Both the position numbers and the translations under genes were made by a program. A stretch of 53,426 nucleotides of DNA from Acanthamoeba castellanii str. Neff (lineage: Eukaryota > Discosea > Longamoebia > Acanthamoebidae): assembly GCF_000313135.1 (NCBI RefSeq), contig NW_004457373.1, positions 72,185-125,610 on the forward strand, read 5' to 3'. Positions 10,592 through 21,517 of the stretch are shown here, piece by piece (position 1 is the stretch's first letter; each line of letters starts with the position of its first letter). The notes below the pieces were generated by a model. It was not told the DNA's origin, did no database searches, and saw only the letters and a program-made list of their open reading frames with translations.

Positions 10592-13500
10592 TCAGAGGAG
10601 GTCCTTTTCGTCCTTCTTCTGCTTCTGCTTCCAGGCGGGCATCTTGGCGAACTCCTCCTTGCTCATCCCGAACACAGTCCGGAACTCACCGGGCGCCAGC
10701 CACGTCTATTGTTGCGCAGGCTACGATGTCAACACGCCGCACACACGACACGACACACGACACGACACACGACACACACACGACACACACACACACGACA
10801 CACACGACACACACGACACACGGACACACAGCTCACGGGAGGTAAGGAGATAAACCTCAAGTTTGGTGCGGTCGAGCTTGTCCTTCATCTTCTTGAGCTC
10901 CTCGTACGAATAGAACTCGCCTCCACCATCATCGTCGCCTCCCGACGGCGCCGACTTCGCATCGGCCGCCTTCTTGCTCGCCACCTCTGCCGACGCGCCC
11001 TTGTCGTGGCGGCCCTTTGCCTCGGCCTCGGCCGACGCGCCCTTCTCAGAGCTGGAGCCGGGCTTGCGCGGCGACTTGGCGCCGGACTCCAGTTCGTCGT
11101 CGTCGGCGCGGAGCTTGGTCGGCGTCGACCCGCTCTGGCTCACGCCGGCGGTGCCGTTGGTGGCACTGCCGACGGCGGTCCGGGTGATCGAAATTTCGAT
11201 GCCGTCGCGCGACGGCGACCCCGTGGCGATGGTGCCTCGCCGCGCGCGGCCGCCGCCGGAGCTGGATGATGACAGCTTCTTCTCCTCGCGGAGCCGTTGC
11301 TTCTCGGCCTTCTTCTCCTCCTTCTTTCGCTTCTTCTCCTCCTTCTTCTTGAGCTTCTCGGCCTTCTTTTCCTCCCGCTTGCGCTGCTTGATCTCCTTCT
11401 CGCTCGAGTGCGACAGCGCCTGCTGCCGCGGGCTCGTCGGCGGCGACGTTGTCGACGTTGTCGTCGTCGACGTCGACGCGGCATTGTCGCAATTCGTGGT
11501 GTCGGTGTTGGTCACCACGATACCCGGCACCGGCGTGGCGCCGTTGCTGCCGTACTGCTCCTGGGGCGCCACCCCGGCGGCGGGCTCGGCCTTGGTCGGG
11601 GTCGCGGACCGGCTGTCGCTGCCAGCGCATGTCTTGCTTCGGGCCGGCTGCGGGCTCGACCTGGAATTTGGGGGGGCAGGAATGATGACGTCAGCACTCG
11701 CTAGATTTGCTGGGTGACGTCAGCACGAGGGTGTGATGGGGAGGTGAGGGGGTACTTCATGAGGTCTTGGGTGGCGGAGAGGGACTTCTCGGGCGCGGCC
11801 TCCTTGCGCTTGAGCTTGGCCGGGGCGAGGGTCTGGTGCTGCGCGAGGGCGGCCTCCACCTCGTCCAGCTCGCCCTGCAGCTGCTCGAACAATCTGTGCG
11901 CGCAACGTGAGTTGGTGCCGCACACACGCGACACACGCGACACACACGATACACACAACACACGCGCGCGACGTACTTGACGGTGTCCTTGCGCTGCGCC
12001 TTGGTTCGCCGTTTGGAGCGCTTGTCGCCGCCATCGGCCTCCTTGAATTCGTTGAGCTGCGCGAGGAGAGCCTCTCGCTTCCGCTTCAACTGTGTGACCA
12101 CTTCGTTCTCCTCGTCCTCCTTGAGAGCCCAACACGAAAAGATACGTCGTCAATAACTGCTGTCGAAGAAGAAGCCGCTCCAAAGAAGAGCGTACAAAGT
12201 TGAGTTCGGCTCCGGTTTTCGTTGCTCGCGTCCGCCGTTTGAGTCGCTCCTCGGCCGAAATCTTGGGCTTCTCTCCCTTGTCGATCACTGGCAAGAAACA
12301 AACTAATAACAACTAATTAATTAATTAATTAATAAGAATAAGTGCAGTTGCGCGTACGTGATTCTTTGGTGGCCGTTTGGTTGGTCAGTTCGGCCTTGGA
12401 CTTCTTGAAGTCCTTGACCCAGTCGTCCACCTCCTTTTTCGACTTGGCCTCGAGCCTGGCGAGGACCTTGTTCTTGCCCAGCTGCACGAACTCGATAACG
12501 TTCGAACCGGCCGGACCCTCCTTCAACTCCACGATCTGCAACTTGAAGGAATCCTACACCAACAAATAACCGAAACTTGAGTCGGCGTGTGCGTGTGCGT
12601 GTGCGTGTGCGTGTGCGTGTGCGTGTGCGTGTGCGTGTGCGTGTGCGTGTGCGTGTGCGTGTGCGTGTGCGTGTGCGTGTGCGTGTGCGTGTGCGTGTGC
12701 GTGTGCGTGTGCGTGTGCGTGTGGGGTGATGGGTGGGTACCTGGAACTTGACGCTGTGGCGGCCGAGCACCTTGAGCTTCTTGGAGGGCCGGCCCAGCAC
12801 CACGATGTCGGTGAAGAGATAGGCCACCACCTCGTCCTTCGTTCCCTCATTAAACACCCCCTCGCGCACGTATCGGCGGCCGGGCTCGGTCAGATTGAGC
12901 TGTCACACAAAAATGGAAATGATTGAATTAGTTGCGGGACTTAGTTGCGTTGGTCCCGCTTGACGCCCGTGATGACAAGGCGCGCACCTTGTCGTTGCCG
13001 GTGATCTTGTTGGAGATCTCGAGCGTCTTGGAAACGTTCTCGGCTTCTCGCTTTCGCTCGTTGATGAAGGCGGCAATCGACTGGATCTTGTCTGTGGCCT
13101 GCAGGCAAACGAACACCAAATATAATAATAAATAAATAAATAAATATAAATATTTAAAGGTAAATAGAAATTCCTATAAACATATAAATAAATAAATAAA
13201 TGTGCGATTGAAGATAAAGGGAACCTTCTTCAGGTTGTTGTAGTCTGGATGGTCTTCCCACGTGTGTCGCATCATGTCGGTGAGGAGCAGGTTGTATCGG
13301 GGGATCCTCTGCACCGGCATGATGAGGAACGACGCCAGGTCGAGCGACTTGCCCTCGGGGTGCTCCTTGCACTTCTGGAAATAGGCGGCCACCTCCTTCT
13401 TCTTCTGAACGCGCTCGATCACCGCCATCGAGGTGTTGAAGTTCTGTACATAGGCCGTGTAGACTTTGAGGTAGTCCACCTGTAGCGAAAAAGCAAGCAC

Positions 13501-15107
13501 AACACACACGACATCGTTAGAGACACACACGCACACACGCACACACGCACACACGCACACACGCACACACGCACACACGCACACACGCACACACGCACAC
13601 ACGCACACACGCACACACGCACACACGCACACACGCACACACGCACACACGCACACACGCACACACGCACACACGCACACACGCACACACGCACACACGA
13701 GGAGAAGGAGCGTACGAGGCGAAGGAATATGTCGCCCAGACACTCGTAGGTGCCCCACTTGGCCACTCGGCTCTCGATTTCGGAGTAGAGCTCCGAGTTG
13801 AATGTGTAGAGCAGCGCGATGTCGGAGAAGATGGCTCGGACGTCCGCGGCGTTGATCAACGGCGAGCCCGAGGCGATGGCATCGTTGAGCGGGTTGAGCC
13901 AGACGGTGATGCACTGGTTCATGCTCTTCACGTAGAAGCTTTCCGTGTCGAGGATCTCGTGCGCCACTCGGCTGCGGTACGCCACGTTACGGACTAGAGC
14001 GAACACAACGGCGGCGACCCGTCAGTCTGAGATTGAGCTCAACTAAGCAAAGTCGATGCGAGAGAACGCGACAGAGAATACGCACCCATGGCCCTGTAGC
14101 GCTGCTTCTGCAGGTAGCCGCGCACGAGGCTCTGGAACCGGATGAAGGCCGGCACGTACGTGTTGACTGCAGACACAGAGGGGTGCGTTGAGTCCATAGT
14201 CCATGACGAAGCCACAGCGGTCAGTAAGTGCACGTACTGTCGACGCCGTTGCCGGCCATGAGGGCGAGCTTCTTGAGCACGATCTGCGGGGAGACCTTGG
14301 GCCGCGCGCCCGAGACGGGCTTGTCCTTGATGCGCACGAGCTGCTTCTTGACCTCGATGAGCTGCTTGTCGGTCAGCTTGGGCGGCTTCCACTGGTCGTC
14401 GATGACCAGCGGGGGCGCGCCCTCGTACTGCTGCTCCACCATGGCGGCGAGCGCGACCAAGCTCTCGATCACCAACACCATGCCCGTGCCCTCCCACAGC
14501 TCGGGGCCCTTGAAGAGCTTGAAGGCTGGCACCTGTAGCAGCAATCATCGATGAGCTTCATTGCGAAATCGTACGCTACAAAGTTGAAATTTGAGGTTTG
14601 TAGCGCGCCAAATGAAAAAATGGATGATGAAATGGATGAATCAATCGATTGCGAAGCTCTGGCTGATGAATCATCGTGGCACCATGGAGGGAGAAAGAGA
14701 AAGACAAGAGATGAGGATGAGATCGTACCCCCATGTCTTTGCAGGCGGCGAGGAAGAACTCCACATTTTCCTTCAATTTGAAGAGCTGCTTTGTGTCTTC
14801 TTGAATGCGAGGAATAGCTGCAGGGTGGACCAAAAGGAGATCAATGGATAAATTATTCAAACGATTCAAGAAAACTATAAATGAAAAATATAAATGCCGA
14901 ACACGCAAACGGCTAGGTACCCCGTTCATCGAGACGTCGTATCACGTGGCACAGCACGACTCCGGTCTGTAGCGGACCTGCTAGGTCTTCGCTCTCCAGT
15001 TCCATCCCCAAGATCTCTTCAATCCATCTCTTGACACCATGCTGTTTCCTCTGCCATTGATCCACCTGCTCCTCAGTGACCTTCTTCCAGTCTCCCGTCG
15101 AGGCCAT
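10592..15107 (-). CDS. RhoGEF with CH, IQ, DH-PH, coiled-coil and C-terminal villin headpiece domains
   Basis: About 14 exons encode a single long protein. Order: a calponin-homology domain (15107 to about 14232; [63 protein letters not shown]); an IQ motif ([19 protein letters not shown], about 14090-14168); a DH domain over three exons (13993 to about 12988) with the hallmark [20 protein letters not shown]; a PH domain over two exons (12900-12360, [31 protein letters not shown]); Lys/Glu/Arg coiled coil (about 12290-11300); and a villin headpiece split by an intron: [20 protein letters not shown], then [31 protein letters not shown] and DEKDLL. DH domains exchange nucleotide on Rho/Rac GTPases; CH and headpiece domains can bind F-actin. 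No stop or internal start separates PH from headpiece, so I treat it as one gene; a cDNA should confirm. The introns hold the longest simple repeats in the window. Confidence 0.8.
12585..12722 (+). repeat. GTGTGC hexamer array, about 23 copies, in an intron of the RhoGEF
   Basis: A near-perfect run of a strictly alternating purine-pyrimidine hexamer fills the intron that splits the PH domain. On the coding strand it reads CACACG-type. Strict alternation with CG and TG steps is the sequence class prone to left-handed (Z) DNA. Confidence 0.95.
13518..13699 (+). repeat. ACACACGC octamer array, about 22 copies, in an intron of the RhoGEF
   Basis: Tandem 8-base units fill most of the intron between two DH-domain exons. 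On the coding strand they read GCGTGTGT. The unit is built from the same CA/CG steps as the hexamer array 800 bases away but with a different period. It is open in the coding-strand frame, so a read-through would give a Cys/Val/Arg repeat. Confidence 0.95.
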
Positions 15108-15535
15108 GGCAGCCGTTCTTCCTTCTCCTCCTCTTCTTCCTGAACTATCTCAAGATGCCCACCAAGGCAAACTCACGCAAGGTAGCGACCTTGGCCTTTC
15201 ACTTCGACTCTGTCTCTTACGCGAGTTGCTGTGCCGCAATCAACGTTGCTGCACGACCGACAGCAATATAGCCCTAAATGAATTAATCAACCTATCAAAC
15301 CAGCCAACCAGATTTCAAACGCAAAATGCGAGGGAAATGTGAAGTGAACATAAAAGAAAATCAACATAAACACGAAAGCGGGGCGACATCTTCGCGCTTG
15401 TGTTCTTCGTCTCCTCTTGTAATAACTCGTGAGAGGTACCTTGCTGGTGATTCGCTGAGCCGTGTTTCAATCATTATCTAATGATTAGTTGCCGGCACGC
15501 CATAAATCAATTAATCAATTTCTCAGGTACTCGAG
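15108..15535. promoter_or_regulatory. Divergent promoter region of the RhoGEF and CLN3 genes
   Basis: These 428 bases between the two ATG codons contain no recognisable coding exon. The part nearest CLN3 is AT-rich and ends in TTTCTCAG just before the CLN3 start, which could be the acceptor of an intron in the 5' untranslated region. The region is otherwise unassigned. Confidence 0.4.
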
Positions 15536-17825
15536 ATGGGCTGGTTTTCGGAGTGGCAGATGCCCTCCTTTGCGGCCTTCCGGAACTGGATCGGCTTCTT
15601 TGTTCTCGGCCTCTTCAACAAGTACACCCCCAGCCAATAACTTTATAAAAATAAAACAATAGAAAAATAACGAGCGACAATGTTTGGAGCAGTTTTGGGT
15701 ATGTGATATTCCTGTCGGCGGCGGAGGACATCATGAAGGGCAGCAGCGGCGCCGTCTTGCTGGCCGACATCCTGCCCACACTCTGCACGAAGCTCATCGC
15801 GCCGTTCTTCATGCACCGCATCCCCTACTGGTAAACCCGCCACCACTCTCGTTGCTGTGTGCGTCGTGCGGTGGCGTGTGCGATTGCACATGCGTTTGTA
15901 CGACACTCATGCCTACGAACGTTTGTTATCATCACAGGCTGCGAGTCGTGGTGTTGACCACCGCTGCTCTGGGCTCGTTCCAGCTGGTGGCGTGGGGCGA
16001 AAGGCACCGGCTTCCCTCCCTCTCTCTCCGCTCTTTCTGCCCTTCAGCTCCACGTCAGTCTCATCATCAAATGCGTGTCGACGTCGTCGAAACAGTGCCT
16101 GGCTGCGCTTGCTGGGCGTGGTGCTGGCCTCCTTCAGTGCCGGTTTCGGCGAAATCACATTCCTCGCTCTCGCCTCCTTCTACCCCAAGTACCGTTCTCC
16201 TGTCTTGTGTCGTGCGTGTGCGGTGGTGCGTGTGCGATTCTGACGTCGGTGAGGTGGTGTGATCACACGCAGGTTCACGTTGTCGGCGTGGAGCTCGGGT
16301 ACGGGAGGCGCCGGCGTGTTGGGCGCGGTGGCCTACCTGGGCCTCACCGAGTGGATCGGACTCTCCTCCAAGATCTCCCTGCTCGCCGTCTCCCCTCTCC
16401 CCGTACTCATCGCTGTCAGGTAACTTAATTCGGCACCTCCGCTCCACTTCAGTCCTAGCCAGTTCGCTCACGTCCTGCGCTTGTGTCGTGTTGTGTGTGT
16501 CGTGTCTCTCCAGTTTCTTCGTTTTCATTACGGGGGAGCAAAACAAGAAGAAGATCATCTACATACCCGTCTCCGAAGAAGGTAATCACGCTCCCAACAC
16601 CGAGATCGAAATGGGTGAGTCATTTTGGAACACTCTGCTGCTCCGTCGCAACCAATGGCCAGCATTTCATATTTTTATCATATATATATTTATATTTATA
16701 TAGAACAATACTCACAGTAATATATTGTTTTATTTGTTGTCGATTGCGTGTTGTTGTCGTGGGTCCAGACGATCTGTCTCCACGATCGGCGGTGGAGGTG
16801 GACGAAGACGACGAGGCTGCGCCGTCGTTGGGTGGCACCTACGCAGCACAGCCGCCGCCGGTTGTCGACACCCGAGGCCTCTCCGTTCAGATCCTCGAGG
16901 ACAGCTACGCCGCGCCACCTCCCTCCGGCCTGCCTCTGTTCCGCATGCGGATGCGACGCTTCTTCTCCCAATTCGCGCTCATCAAGGTATGTGCAATCGT
17001 GTGATGCGTGTGCGGTGGCGCGTGTTGCGTGTTGCGTGTTTTGTGTTGCGCGTCGCTCACCAGGGTGCGTGCGTGGGTGCACTCAGCCGCTGCTGCCCTA
17101 CATGATCCCGCTGTTCTTCGTGTACTACTTCGAGTACGCCATCAACAGCGGCATCTCCGCCACCCTCGTCTTCGACGGGTGGGGCTCTGACAAGGTCTAC
17201 AAGTACTACGGACTCATGTACCAGATCGGTACATACCTATCCTCCCTCACCCGCACACGCCGCACACGCCGCACGAACGGCACACGCACATATATGGCCG
17301 CACACGCACCGCACACGCACGATGGAGGAAACTCACATGTTGGTGTGTGTGCGGGGACGTGGCGCAGGCGTGTTCGTGTCGCGATCGTCGGTGGACATCT
17401 TTCCGATTGAGAAAATCTGGATTCCTGGAGTCCTCCAGGCGGCCAATTTTGTGTTCCTCCTCTGCCAGGCCTACTGGAACTTCGTGCCCTACGTCTACAT
17501 CATCTTCCCCATCATCTTCTGGGAGGTACGCGCACCACCAACCTCCCTCCACCGCACACGCACGCACAAGACCACACCACCGCACACGCACCACCGCACA
17601 CGTGTTTGATGTTAATGTAAATAACTGTGCGTGTGTGGGCAGGGTCTGTTGGGCGGAGCGACGTATGTGAACAGCATGTACATGATCTACAAAACCATCA
17701 GCGACAAGGATCGCGAGTTCTCGCTGGGAGTGGTCTCGCTCGCCGACGACGTCGGCATTTCGCTGGCCGCGCTCACCTCGGTCTTCCTCGAGAAGTGGCT
17801 CCGCCGACACAACAACATCCACTGA
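15536..17825 (+). CDS. CLN3: Battenin (CLN3), lysosomal/endosomal multi-pass membrane protein
   Basis: The protein family sits in lysosome, endosome and contractile-vacuole membranes and is needed for lysosomal homeostasis. The ATG at 15536 starts [12 protein letters not shown], followed by a first helix. The first intron (GTACAC...GGAGCAG) restores the family motif [17 protein letters not shown]. Later exons give [20 protein letters not shown] with ALASFYPK, then [18 protein letters not shown], an acidic cytosolic loop encoded at about 16770-16960, then [18 protein letters not shown] with GISATLVF, the segment [34 protein letters not shown] and [16 protein letters not shown]. The protein ends RRHNNIH. 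The order and spacing match CLN3 through to the end. No C-terminal CaaX box is seen. At least nine exons; introns carry CGTGTG/CACACG runs. Confidence 0.93.
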
Positions 17826-18035
17826 TCGCCCACCAACACCAACTCTCTTTTCTTTCTTTTCTTTTCTTTCATTTTTTTACTTATGTTGCAGTGCAGCCAT
17901 AAAAAACGAGGAACAATGTGCAAAATGTGGCTGGAAAATGTTTTAATATAGTAATGCGGAGAGTCATAGACTCAAATGTTATTGAAGGGGAGAAGAGATA
18001 AAGAGAAGAGAGATAATTGGTGGAGATTTTTGTTT
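17826..18035. other. Convergent 3' intergenic region (CLN3 / CsbD-actobindin paralogue 1)
   Basis: AT-rich sequence between two stop codons, with a TTTCTTTTC-type pyrimidine run after the CLN3 stop. It should hold both polyadenylation sites. Nothing else is seen. Confidence 0.5.
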
Positions 18036-19076
18036 TTAGATGTGCTTGAGCTCGGTGCCCTGGCGGATCTCGCCCAGGAAGCTCTGGCGATCCCAGCTGG
18101 CCTCGTTGATGGTCTCCTTCTTGTCCATCGCGATGACCGGCTTGGACTTGTCGACGGTCTCCACGTGCTTGAGCTCGGCCTTGCTGGCCTGCTTCACCTC
18201 TTCGAGCACCTCGCGGGCCTGGACCGTGCGGCCGGCACTGGTGAGGCCCTCGAGTCGCGGGCTCGACCGGTCGTTGATGCTCGCCCGAGGCACGCTGCGC
18301 AGCTTCTGGACGTCGCTGTGGCGAATGGCCCAGCGGAGGTCGGCCAGGCGGTTCGAGCGGGCCTTGATGCCGCCCTTGGGCATGTCGGCCTTGGTCAGCG
18401 CGATCGATCGCATCAGCCCGCGCTCGCGCACGTCGACGTAGACCATCGGCTTCATGGTGCGACGCTCGCGGATGTCCCGGAGCAGCGGCGCGCGGTCGAC
18501 AGTGCGCAATTTAAACTCCGAACCGGCTGCGCCGGAGTTGAAAAACAGCTGTTTGGGGCTGGGTTCGATCGGCAGCTCGACGTGGCGCAGTTGGTCGCGG
18601 TACGAGTGGTGCACGAGCTGTGACAGGAGTGCCTCGCGCCGCTTGAGCACTTCGATGAACTGCGCGCTCAGTCGGGCGAACTGCTTCTCCTCCTCGCGCG
18701 CACGCTGGAGCCTGACCTCGGTCTCGCCCTTGGTGCGCTGCAGGTGGCCGGCCGTGGTCAGCTCCTGGTCCTTGAGCACGCGGCCGAAGGCCTCCTTGAC
18801 GGCGCCCAGGAACTGGTCCTTGTAGCCGACGGCCAGCGCGGCGTCGGTCTCGAGCGACTCGCGGGCGCGGTCCACCCGCTCGGCGGCGAAGAGCGAGTCG
18901 AAGCCGGCCCGGGCCTCGGAGATGGTGTCGAGCGGGTTGGCCACCTTGTCGCGGATGACGGTGCCGGCCTTGACCGAGCGGTCGCGCACGTCGCCGGCCA
19001 GCTCGCCGGCCTTGTCGGCGATGACCTCCTTGTACTCCTCCACCTTCTCCTTGGCCTGAAGTGCGTAAGAGTCCAT
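18036..19076 (-). CDS. CsbD-like plus actobindin/beta-thymosin repeat protein, paralogue 1
   Basis: A single uninterrupted exon of 346 codons, unusual in this intron-rich window. The N-terminal third is amphipathic helix with a CsbD-like segment (AVGYKDQFLGAVKEAFGRVL). The C-terminal half carries several actin-binding repeats of the beta-thymosin/WH2 class: LLRDIRERRTMKPM, VLEEVKQASKAELKHVETV with DKSKP at about residues 302-313, and a final FLGEIRQGTELKHI. LKHVETVDKSKP is nearly the signature of Acanthamoeba actobindin, a small two-repeat protein that binds actin and inhibits nucleation. The last repeat stops right after LKHI. A second gene of the same length and design lies at 31813-32853. 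It is likely cytosolic and actin-monomer binding; the role of the CsbD part is unknown. Confidence 0.8.
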   Translation of the reverse strand: MDSYALQAKEKVEEYKEVIADKAGELAGDVRDRSVKAGTVIRDKVANPLDTISEARAGFDSLFAAERVDRARESLETDAALAVGYKDQFLGAVKEAFGRVLKDQELTTAGHLQRTKGETEVRLQRAREEEKQFARLSAQFIEVLKRREALLSQLVHHSYRDQLRHVELPIEPSPKQLFFNSGAAGSEFKLRTVDRAPLLRDIRERRTMKPMVYVDVRERGLMRSIALTKADMPKGGIKARSNRLADLRWAIRHSDVQKLRSVPRASINDRSSPRLEGLTSAGRTVQAREVLEEVKQASKAELKHVETVDKSKPVIAMDKKETINEASWDRQSFLGEIRQGTELKHI

Positions 19077-19541
19077 GTTTGTGTTTGTGTGATGTAGTTG
19101 ATGAAGCTGGAGGTGATTGATGTTGATGATGCTGTTGAAGCTGTTGTTAGAGCTGAGTTGTAGGTTGTTGATGAAGATGAGAAGGAAGAAAGGTCGAGGC
19201 TTTTATGGATCGAGAAAGAATGGGGCGATGGTCCGGGGACACTTACCAGAGGGGATCAAGCCCAGACAAAGTTGAGGCGAATTTCAAGCGGTCCTCCTGC
19301 GCCAGCGGAGATGAACTGCTCTCCCCTCTGTGATTTGCTGGCCACAGGTAATTTTGTCGAACATGTCAGAAATTACACAGACACCCCACCAACCCCGCCA
19401 GGCACAGTAAGGCGTGGCGTCGCTTTGATATTGTTTCGTAATGCTTTTCGAATTATTTCGTAACAGCTTTCATTCGAACAAAAGAATTCGTACACATTTC
19501 GTGAAAGCACTTCTTCCCCTTTTTGAAAAAGAACAAAGAAG
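19077..19541. promoter_or_regulatory. Divergent promoter region of CsbD-actobindin 1 and the F-box/SPRY gene
   Basis: 465 bases without a recognisable exon. The left part is the 5' untranslated region and TATA-like element of the minus-strand gene; the right part (19400-19541) is AT-rich and lies directly upstream of the F-box ATG. Confidence 0.45.
19201..19207 (-). promoter_or_regulatory. TATA-like element of CsbD-actobindin paralogue 1
   Basis: On the minus strand the sequence reads CATAAAA about 125 bases upstream of the ATG at 19076, close to the distance of the TATA element in paralogue 2 (about 118 bases). Assignment is by position and sequence only. Confidence 0.45.
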
Positions 19542-21376
19542 ATGGAGGCACTGCCACGGGAGCTGGTGTGGGAGGTGGTGGGTTGTCTGCCGGTGCGCGA
19601 CGTGCTTCTGGGCGTGGCACTGGCCTCCCGTGACTTCCATCGACTCCTGTGCGGCTCGTCGCCGTCGTCGTGGACGTCGAACGAGTTTTGGCGCCTCTAC
19701 GCCCTCCGCTGGCGTCTTGTAGGCGAGGGCGATGGCGATGGCGATGCGCCCGAGCTCTGCTGGCGCTCCTTCTGCCGCACGGGTGCCCCTCTCGCTTACT
19801 TTTTTCCAGATAATAATAAAAAAATTATTCTAATTTGTGTTTTAAATGACACCAGAGTTGGAGGGCTGGCGGTTCGGCCTGGAGGAGAGCCTGCACGTTG
19901 ACGTGCCGCACGGTACGTTGTCCGCTGCGCTGCGCAGCCTCGCCGCCGATATCTGGACTGAAGCGTGTGTGTGTGTGCGGTGCGTGTGCGTGTGTGCGTG
20001 TGTCGTGTGTGGTGACCACACAGGAGGACTGAAGGTGGCCGATAAGTCGGATGCGGCGGCTGTGCTGGCGAGCGAGAAGGAGCAGGGCGTGCGCAAGACG
20101 CTGCTGCTCGACAAGGCCAGGCGGCGCGTTGAGCTGGTACTGCACAGGGACAACTGGGACGCCTCCCTGCTGCTGGTCGAACGTCCCATCCCTGCCCGCG
20201 GCCCTGGTTCGATCCCCTATGCGTGTGTCGTGTGTGTCGTGTGTGTCGTGTGTGTTGTGTGTGTCGTGTGTGTCGTGTGTGTCGTGTGTGTCGTGTGTGT
20301 CGTGTGTGTCGTGTGTGTCGTGTGTGTCGTGTGTGTCGTGTAACCCACATGCGGGCGGGTTGGGGGACGCAGCATCGATTCGGTTCCATGTGACGAGGCA
20401 AACGGGCTTCTGGATGGTCGGCGTGGCAAGCCCCATTCCCCAGGAACGCCTCCCAACGTACCACCTCTCCCTCTCCCACATGTTATGTTCGTTCGTGTGC
20501 CATGTGTGCGTGTGCGGTGGTGGTGTGTGGGATGTGTGAGATGTGTGCGAAATGTGCGTGAGAAGGAATGCCTGACTCTAGAGTCTGACCAACCGTTGGG
20601 GGTGGGGGTGGTGGTTGGAATGGGAGAAGTGGCCCGCAGCCCTCGTATGGAGTGACGTGGGACCTCCGCCTGGCCTACAACGTCAACGGCTCCTTCAATG
20701 TCCAGCCCGTATCGCACTATGACCCGGCTCCGGAATCCGACACAGGCACTACGCTCTACCCCATCCCCCCCTCTTCACTCATCCGCCTCCGATTGGCCCA
20801 GTTGTGGCTCACTTCGTTTTGGCGGCACTGCACATTCCCCCATCACCAGGCTTTAAAGAAGGCCAAGAGGTGGAGGTGCGGGTGGAGCACAACATGGCGT
20901 CCTTCTTTGTAGACAACTCCCCGGTACCTCTCTCTCTCTCTCTCGTCTCAGTTCGTGTATGTGTCGTGTGTCGTGTGTCGTGTCGGGGCGGCTCTTGGAG
21001 CTGAGGTGCGCCTCCTCTTCGGCTGCTGAAGCGAAGGCGTGGGCATGGCGTGGTGGAAGCTCTGGTGGTGGCCGCACGTGCTGCACAGCTTGGGGTCGGC
21101 TGCGGCAGTTGAGGGCTGGAAGCGCTGGCACTTGGCATTCACCGCGCAGCACCGCCCCACCAGGCCGCTGCTTATGGTGTTGATGTGTTGTCGTGTAGTC
21201 TTTTGGTGATGATGGACGTCTGATGATGGGGGAGGGTGGGGGGAATGGGACAGAGGGGCAGACCATTCAGCCTGGACCACCTGCCCAAGCCGTGGCGCTT
21301 CTTCTGGGGCGCCGATGGCGCCGCCTCGGTGGCCACCATCCTGCCACCGCGCCACCCACCTACAACGCCACCATAA
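19542..21376 (+). CDS. F-box and SPRY (B30.2-like) domain protein
   Basis: The ATG at 19542 opens an F-box: LPRELVWEVVGCLPVRDVLL, VALASRDFHRLLC and EFWRLYALRW. F-boxes bind Skp1 in SCF ubiquitin ligases. After an AT-rich intron come GWRFGLEESLHVDVPHG, then GVRKTLLLDKARRRVELVLH. The C-terminal part is SPRY-like, spread over short exons: TGFWMVGVASPI, VTWDLRLAYNVNGSFNV, FKEGQEVEVRVEH with MASFFVDNSP, and LDHLPKPWRFFWGADGAAS. SPRY domains usually select the substrate. The last intron (about 20923-21250) is long for this window and holds an antisense Cys/His motif. With acceptor GGGACAG the last exon joins in phase and ends at TAA 21374-21376. Exon edges in the middle are approximate. A nonamer repeat fills one intron. 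Confidence 0.7.
20221..20342 (+). repeat. TGTGTCGTG nonamer array, about 13 copies, in an F-box/SPRY intron
   Basis: Nine-base tandem units with one variant copy near 20252 fill this intron. Because nine is a multiple of three, the array is open in frame and would read as Cys-Val-Val repeats if retained, so it can be mistaken for a coding exon. Confidence 0.93.
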
Positions 21377-21517
21377 TGTTGTTGCTGATTTGTACAGGAG
21401 CCACATTCAGAAAAAACATCGAGGCCTTCTGTGGCCAACAACTCAATTAATAGCAAATAAATCTTATTTATTTTGCTGGTGATGTTGATGTCGGTTGGGC
21501 TGAAGAAGGTGGCCAGC

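Noticed and set aside
12321..12869. Minus-strand ORF with a long Thr-Arg repeat
   Set aside because: The repeat is the intronic hexamer array read through; the flanking parts are the two PH-domain exons, which lie in different frames and splice around it.
13518..13699. CRISPR-like or telomere-like array
   Set aside because: Units are contiguous 8-mers without spacers and lie inside an intron of a well-supported gene.
13174..13914. Cys/Val/Arg repeat protein spanning the octamer array
   Set aside because: The array sits between two DH-domain exons that match RhoGEFs on both sides; it has intron edges.
20185..20220. tRNA-like B box (GGTTCGATCCC)
   Set aside because: No A box or acceptor stem can be paired around it, and it lies at the end of an F-box/SPRY exon and the start of its intron.
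20217..20717. Thr-Thr-His repeat protein on the minus strand
   Set aside because: It is the reverse reading of the nonamer array in an F-box/SPRY intron.
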